Positions 60,101 to 64,000 of a stretch of DNA of 64,000 bases are shown here, piece after piece. Each line of letters starts with the position of its first letter. The first letter of the stretch is position 1. Origin of the DNA: Lineus longissimus. Its lineage: Eukaryota > Nemertea > Pilidiophora > Heteronemertea > Lineidae. The stretch lies in assembly GCF_910592395.1 (NCBI RefSeq), contig NC_088311.1, positions 20,214,501 through 20,278,500 of the forward strand, in the 5' to 3' direction. The translations under genes and the position numbers were made by a program. The notes under the pieces were generated by a model. That model saw nothing but the letters and a program-made list of their open reading frames with translations. It was not told the origin of the DNA and ran no database searches.

Positions 60101-60301
60101 TTGGCTTGTTGTAATTTACATTACAAACTTCATCAATGTAGCTACCTGTAACGTTGGTTTTATTATACCATCCACAATTTCATAATCAGTTAGTTCTTCA
60201 AATGATACCAACGAGCAAAAATTCTCATCACTGAACAAGTTCGGGTCTAATTTGACTTTTTTCCAAGCAGATTTCGTTTTCACGTGTTTCACGCCAGCCA
60301 T
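48191..60301 (-). CDS. DDX24: ATP-dependent RNA helicase DDX24, complete, 16 coding exons
   Basis: Nucleolar DEAD-box helicase family (yeast Mak5, large ribosomal subunit assembly). Exons in transcript order: 60301-60146, 59572-59182, 58758-58648, 58358-58210, 57987-57466, 57218-57108, 56550-56432, 55789-55644, 52361-52243, 51775-51598, 51061-50958, 50390-50273, 49933-49837, 49567-49490, 49017-48854, 48345-48191. Total 2,718 nt, 905 residues; all phases join. Human DDX24 has 859. Motifs: N-terminal [11 protein letters not shown] and [12 protein letters not shown]; Lys-rich region (53-220); Q motif [10 protein letters not shown]; motif I AAETGSGKT split between exons 4 and 5; acidic insert (about 300-390); Ia PTRELA; Ib TPGRL; DEAD 497-500; SAT 534-536; [32 protein letters not shown]-terminal KYPTKSGK and a Lys/Arg tail. 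All catalytic motifs are intact. The ATG has A at -3 and G at +4. Intron 14 is U12-type. The nested gene, SINEs and MITEs lie in introns. Confidence 0.97.
49018..49489 (-). other. DDX24: U12-type intron 14 of DDX24
   Basis: Minus-strand donor CT|GTATCCTTCT at 49490/49489, a perfect U12 5' site. Branch site TTCCTTAAC (49028-49036) is followed after ten bases by the acceptor GCCATTCAG at 49018, the tight spacing typical of minor-spliceosome introns. Phase 2. A CAGT-type MITE end begins about ten bases upstream of the branch motif, with another MITE nested in it. Confidence 0.93.
49060..49190. mobile_element. 131-bp MITE nested in a CAGT-type MITE, DDX24 intron 14
   Basis: Arms of about 50 bp (GGCACCTTCCCCATAGAG ... 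CTCTATGGGGAAGGTGCC, with TACGCGAACAAT / ATTGTTCGCGTA inside). It interrupts sequence starting GTAGAACCTCTCTAA (49046) that belongs to the family of 52923-53081, whose right side continues TTTATAGAGAGGCGTCCTGA (about 49227). Confidence 0.85.
50830..50950 (-). mobile_element. tRNA-derived SINE head, DDX24 intron 11
   Basis: On the minus strand: GGGCAATGGTGTAGTAATTA (A-box-like), then GAGGTCATTGGTTCAGTTCCC-type B box (about 50889-50909), then a body with CCTCGGTTTCTGTG. Its body resembles the SINEs at 46085 and 47085 (ACCGAGG, ACACAGAAACCGAGG on the plus strand). Confidence 0.65.
51891..52008. mobile_element. 118-bp MITE with perfect 34-bp arms, DDX24 intron 9
   Basis: 51891-51924 (GGGTGATATGAATAAAGACT...) and 51975-52008 are exact reverse complements around a 50-bp loop. 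The perfect arms imply a recent insertion. In pre-mRNA it would form a strong hairpin between exons 9 and 10. Confidence 0.9.
52395..52474 (-). pseudogene. DDX24: Partial tandem copy of DDX24 exon 9 in intron 8
   Basis: About 80 bp matching the first three quarters of exon 9 (52287-52361). The block TTCCGGGTAATGT.GACCAC and TTTAGGCTTGTCTCTCAGAC (plus strand) is nearly identical. In frame it reads [19 protein letters not shown] against exon 9 [19 protein letters not shown]. It starts only 34 bp upstream of exon 9 in transcript direction. Its 5' side lacks a convincing acceptor (phase-compatible AGs lead to early stops) and its 3' side lacks a good donor, so it is most likely a dead exon copy. 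Confidence 0.85.
52546..52665. mobile_element. Diverged CAGT-type MITE in DDX24 intron 8
   Basis: Contains TGATTAGAGAGGTGAAAAT, ATTTGGGACCAAAATCAGGG and GACATTCTATTGTAT, related to the 14965 and 52923 copies but diverged. Confidence 0.5.
52923..53081. mobile_element. CAGT-type MITE, best-preserved copy, DDX24 intron 8
   Basis: CAGTAGAACCTCTTTTAGCG at the left and TTAATAGAGAGGTTCTACTG at the right are inverted repeats, flanked on both sides by TA. 159 bp. This copy defines the family seen at 14965, 21145, 38865 and 52546. Confidence 0.9.
53370..53890. mobile_element. Copy of the 1-835 dispersed repeat, DDX24 intron 8
   Basis: Shares AAATGGTCCAGGGATCATGT with 16905-17290, then CAAATCAAAAACCCGGGTGA, AAGATGGCCGCCTGGAGGCC, GACGAAACGTGC, AGACGGATGAC and GTGTCGTATAAGCTCCCC. 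It is the most diverged of the three copies. Confidence 0.65.
54104..54196. mobile_element. Hairpin MITE with CAGGGTGGCCCAG ends
   Basis: CTACAGGGTGGCCCAG at 54104-54119 and its exact complement CTGGGCCACCCTGTAG at 54181-54196. The internal part also pairs (TTTTCCCTTA / TAGGGAAAA). TA-flanked CAGGGTGGCCCA ends are of the mariner type. About 90 bp, in DDX24 intron 8. Confidence 0.85.
55072..55365 (+). CDS. Possible nested gene: 97-residue single-pass membrane protein
   Basis: Plus-strand frame inside intron 8 of minus-strand DDX24. The ATG at 55072 has a strong context (GACAATGG) and follows an acceptor-like tract (AATTTTTTTTGACAG, ending 55058), so an upstream exon may exist. The product begins [18 protein letters not shown], has one hydrophobic helix at about residues 19-36 ([18 protein letters not shown]), then a basic-polar tail ([18 protein letters not shown] ... 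[17 protein letters not shown]). I do not recognise the family. Composition and topology look real, but there is no second exon and no nearby polyadenylation signal; the first AATAAA is about 600 bases on, inside the DDX24 exon 7-8 intron. Confidence 0.45.
   Translation: MAVPAPTYVDFMMHHPVFVTTIVLIIAASLVICWISYQVSQRDRVSVNTRTDQYTGPLVTCGIRPQKTVTSTVNSSGKTFKRIFYDASQADRAIKGE
56578..56680. repeat. 30-bp triplication in DDX24 intron 6
   Basis: Three successive copies of TTATACTGCAAACTACCTAA followed by TTATTGCAGAG. It lies about 30 bp upstream of the DDX24 exon 7 acceptor in transcript direction. Confidence 0.9.
56835..57058 (+). mobile_element. tRNA-derived SINE, DDX24 intron 6
   Basis: Head with A-box-like TACTGGCTAGGGTG and B-box AGATTCGAACCCC. 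The tail is GTTGTGAAGTGCCTGGGTAC ... GTGAAAAAGTACTATCTAAA, related to the tail at 44335-44523. The cloverleaf is degraded, so this is not a working tRNA gene. The SINE ends about 50 bp from the exon 6 donor. Confidence 0.75.
57590..57870 (-). repeat. DDX24: GAT/GAC-rich triplet region coding the acidic insert of DDX24
   Basis: Within exon 5, imperfect GAT/GAC/GAA codon runs (plus strand TCATCATCATCATCATCATC near 57673) encode long Asp/Glu stretches with Ser and Gly, between motif I and motif Ia. In human DDX24 the same position also holds a long poorly conserved insert. The run is likely to vary in length between individuals. Confidence 0.85.
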
Positions 60302-61560
60302 TTTTAATCGTCTCTGTTGATAAACTACGACTGATAGACTCCAGTCTTACCGTGAACCCGGACCGCGACATGTCTTCGGCAAGCAAGCTGGCGGTCCGGA
60401 TGATTGTGACTTTTTTCGCTGCGCTAGTAAAATACCAGTATGCAGAGAGAGGACCAAAGCAGTTGCTCATTCCCATTATCACGGCCTTCGAGGTTGCAAA
60501 CCCTATTCCGATTATCACCCACCAATGAAAGTAGGCCTATATCCCTGGCCCTCCCGAGCAACCCATAGGTCACCCTAATCATTTTTCTTAGTGGGGGAGG
60601 GACAAAGCTAAGGGACAAGGCAAAACTACTGTGTCCGGAATGCAAGGTATTAGCGCACGTAGGCCTACCAAAGGCTATTTAAAGGGAGACCCTAGGCAAG
60701 ACCCAGGTGTGCCAGAATAAGTCACTACGTATTTTTGCTCCTTACGTTCCTCTCGTGAGTGAGGCCTAGCCAAATACATGGTGTCTTTAAAGAAAGCCCG
60801 TTCCCACATTGGCCTAATTTCCATCATCATCAAAATCACGGTTAAATCGGGGCAAATCTTGATAAATCTACCCCTACGATGCAGTTTTCGTGGGGGTCAA
60901 TAGGGCTCAACCGTCAATGAAAAATAAACGTAATGGTTTGTCACTGCACATCCTGAAAGATCGCTCTTGCACGCACGCTTCAAGTCCCATGCAAACACAG
61001 GTTTCCCGCCAACAGTAGAATATCTCATAATGACGTCACCTCCGACCAGACCATCTGCTGTGCAAACTCGAGCAGACGGCTCACAAGCTTCCTAGAGGAT
61101 TACACATACATTGTAGAATGTAGAAGTAGACATTAAGGGGAGATTTTCTGTGCATGGACTATAAGTTGTACGATTCGAAAGGTAGGTAAAATATTTAATT
61201 TGTTTCCATGCACCCATCGATTTTGCGATGAAATAAACCACTTGATCACAGAACACTTCACAGGCCGCTGGGGCGGTGCCGCGCGTCGCCTCAAAACATG
61301 GCCGATGTCACGCGCACCGTCTGACAGCCGGTGCTGTACGTACAGTGACACAGGGCCTGCAATTCTCCCGTGAGAGCCCATTTGAGTACCCCACGAATCA
61401 AGGTCCCACGCCATTGTTCTATCAATGTTTAGGGATTCATGGCTAAAGAGACCTTTTATATACCTTAGATTACGTTCGTACATCCTTAGAGTAACCAGAC
61501 TAAACCACTTCACACCGGTGGCCAACTGCCAGTCGCTACAGCCACCTCCACGCAACTAAA
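60302..61560. promoter_or_regulatory. DDX24: Upstream, CpG-richer region of DDX24
   Basis: CpG dinucleotides are visibly denser here and in 61200-61560 than in the rest of the window, as expected of an unmethylated promoter region. A perfect CRE palindrome TGACGTCA lies at 61031-61038, about 730 bases upstream of the DDX24 start. No TATA box in a convincing position was found. The 140-codon minus frame at 61133-61555 has no recognised domain and is probably a by-product of the GC-richer composition. Confidence 0.4.
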
Positions 61561-62243
61561 TTTGAGCCGACTGCAGCAAATGCGGCTGAGACCACCTGTT
61601 TGCCCAACGCAGCAAAGCCGCTTCGTCAACTATGAACGACAACAAATTTTTGGTTGTGATCGAGGTCGGGAGGCTGTAAGGCGCGACGGGCAACATCAAT
61701 CACAGATAAATCAATGAACCACATGCTCTGTTTGTTCGGCGAATGTCAATTCAATGAACTTCTAGATTGCTTTCTGCAGCCAAGCCTTCAGGGAGTAGAC
61801 TCCTGGGGGAGTCCGTTTCGTCATCCTGCATCGTCTATTCTCGTGTTATCGTGCTCGAGGACTGCGTCAGTCTAACATTGGAAAAAAGGGCCCCAAATTA
61901 AAAGCGACGTTGTTGGAAGTATTGCCTGCCTAAATTAATCTGTCCGCGTCATCAATAAAATGCCTTAATTTGCATTTTTTCTTCTTCTCCATGTGATACC
62001 ATGATCATCAATACATGTCCTATGATTGACGGCAAATCGATTAGTGGTGGATGAGGACTGGTGAGGTCATTTGAGTACAGCCTGTTGAGTCATTTCTCCG
62101 AGCATGTTGAGTCATTAGACTGTCCAATCAGTTCGCTGTACAATCTTCATCAGAAAGAAATTACTACCAACCATCTTTTCATTGGATGTGGAGGAATCTT
62201 GCAGCGATGACCAATACATTCCCGCTGAATATGCGATATATAT

Positions 62244-62613
62244 AATGGGGTATTCGAAAAAACTAGATCACTGGACTGCTGGATTTACGGGATTGTGACT
62301 CATGGATCACCACCGCCTGGATGGATTGCCAAATTCCCAAATCCCTAACTTTTTCCACCATTTACTTCAAGTGCACACACTGGTCGCGTGGCACTGCCAT
62401 CATGGATTCCTCAGCCTCACTCTTTACCAGAGAAATCACCGGAATAGGCCGCGCGTGAGCGTCGGGATGAGGAACCAATCGACATATTATACACAAGAAT
62501 ATCATAATATCCCATTTTCAAACGATCCCAATGCAGGCGGCGGTGATCCATGAGTCTCAATCCAGTGAAACCAGCAGTCCCGGCCAGTGATCCAACTTTT
62601 TCGAATCCCCATT
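62244..62613. mobile_element. 370-bp foldback element with about 78-bp imperfect arms
   Basis: The left arm (62244-62320: AATGGGGTATTCGAAAAAAC ... CTCATGGATCACCACCGCCT) pairs with the right arm (62534-62613: AGGCGGCGGTGATCCATGAG ... TTTTTCGAATCCCCATT) with scattered mismatches and small gaps. The frames inside are by-products. Confidence 0.85.
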
Positions 62614-64000
62614 GCGTGATAAGGTCAACCCTGTACCACCGGCACCGACATTTCCCGAACAGGCTTTCTCCGATTCGAGATAGAGTGTCCGTGCCCTCGA
62701 AGTCATCCAACTAACCCACAGAAAATGCTTAGATTATGCATCAAAGTCAAAGTTAGATGGCTCGACGGAAAGTACATACATTTTGTGAGCCGATAAAACA
62801 GCAGGGTATTCAAGTGCGTTGCAGATTTGAAGCAACTTTGTAAGCCCGTCAATCAGTAACAGTGAGAACATTGTGGCCTATAGTATCCATCGCTGTGATT
62901 CATTGTCAGTCTTGGATTCATTGTCAGTCTTGGATTCGTCATCAGTCAGTAATACATGTAGGGATGACATTTGCAGGAAATCCCGCGTGAACCGTGGTAT
63001 GCTCTCGGCAAATGTGGTGCTGGTTGTCTAGGATGAGGTTGTTTGCCATGACAAAAGTCTCCTGCTGTGCATGTTGAGTCACCCGGCTCCGTCACCAGCC
63101 AAGTCGTACACCAGTTCACCGTTTCATTCTTTCATCCCAGCAATGCATACGCCGTCAGACCAGCTATAGATTATCATCTCGTTATGAGTCAGCGGCCAAA
63201 CAGAGAAAATTGCTTGGCAACCAACTGTAAAACCGGCCAAAAGAGTCGCGACCACTTTGATACACATGTCTTATTTGTTGTCTTTTGATCCAGTGGATGG
63301 CATTCAGGCCCATTTTCTAGACGTCTAGCCCGAGGCACCACTTCATTCAAACAAATTATAAAAGTCTGAGTTTATCGGCAAGATACATATATCAACTAAC
63401 CTTGAGGTTTGTACAAACATGTCTCGAGTCATTTTGAATTTTCTTCAGACTGAAACTTGAGCCGTTTTAACAAATTCAAAGTGCGCCAGACAGGGTGATG
63501 TTTCTTTCTTTACTTTTGCTTCAACTAGGCCAACCGTGATCAAAAGGACAGAGGGGTCCGTCGGGCTAATGTTATCATTCTCGAGGACAATTGACCCCTG
63601 GATATATGAGGTCTATAATCGAATCGATAATTTATTGGATTATAAGCCCCGGGGCAAGTTACCAATAAGGTACATGACACTCAGCTGGATAGATATATAT
63701 CACCGACTGGGTCATCCGGTTCAAGACCGTTCAACAATGTTGTAGTTTTGAAGCAGTCAGATCAAAAGTAAAAAGTAAATGGGTTGTCCCGTTGAATAAA
63801 ATGTCCCAATATTCAGCAAATTTGACTCCTTTTGATCACAATATCATATAATAGTAATGAACTGATCACATCATGTCAGTTTTGGATGAACTGCAGATGT
63901 GAAATTTATTTGGAAAGTATGAGATCATCACACAGCGGCTTATACGCTGAAGATGGCACTCTATGTACTTTCCTATAATGAAATTTATAAAAAAAAATAG
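62614..64000. other. Intergenic DNA, no gene recognised
   Basis: A short tandem of CATTGTCAGTCTTGGATTC occurs at 62903-62940 (two copies plus a diverged third). Otherwise only short frames without resemblance to known proteins. Confidence 0.4.

Noticed and set aside
61133-61555. 140-codon open frame, minus strand, upstream of DDX24
   Set aside because: Lies in CpG-richer DNA where stop codons are rarer. No domain recognised.
1-64000. CRISPR arrays, operons or other prokaryotic systems
   Set aside because: The window is clearly eukaryotic (spliced genes, SINEs, MITEs). The tandem repeats have no spacer structure, and there is no dense gene packing.

Overview
This is a stretch of animal nuclear DNA. 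Genes are split by spliceosomal introns, non-coding DNA is abundant and AT-rich, and it is packed with short transposons, SINEs and minisatellites. The style (short CAGT-ended and TTAA-flanked MITEs, tRNA-derived SINEs, frequent ACATGTA and TAGGCCTA words) suggests a marine invertebrate bilaterian. I cannot name the species or phylum from sequence alone.

Three conserved genes are supported. (1) At 19494-20073 on the minus strand is one exon of the scaffold protein MPDZ/PATJ (L27 domain plus the first part of PDZ1); its other exons were not found. (2) At 42467-44630 on the plus strand is a six-exon gene for the TM2-domain membrane protein TM2D1. (3) At 48191-60301 on the minus strand is a complete 16-exon gene for the DEAD-box RNA helicase DDX24. 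For TM2D1 and DDX24 every splice phase joins and total coding length is a multiple of three (182 and 905 residues). These two genes converge on a 2.9-kb intergenic stretch that carries a 54-bp minisatellite. A possible small single-pass membrane protein gene (55072-55365, plus) is nested in DDX24 intron 8. A possible terminal exon of unknown gene lies at 20300-20466, minus.

Layout: 0-19 kb holds repeats and no recognised gene (a 301-bp tandem module, diverged repeats, 40-, 30-, 43- and 32-bp minisatellites, a MITE, a cluster of CRE palindromes). 19-21 kb holds the MPDZ/PATJ exon. 21-42 kb is transposon-rich intergenic DNA (a 1.05-kb CAGT-ended element, a TTAA-flanked element, foldbacks, a 46-bp-arm palindrome). 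42-48 kb holds TM2D1 and the minisatellite. 48-60.3 kb is DDX24, with SINEs and hairpin MITEs in its introns. 60.3-64 kb is its CpG-richer upstream region and a foldback element.

The most notable observations are two introns with U12-type (minor spliceosome) signatures, one in each complete gene. The DDX24 one is textbook. The TM2D1 one has a perfect U12 donor and a good branch site, but the only frame-compatible 3' end is TG, not AG. DDX24 also carries a recent partial tandem copy of its exon 9.
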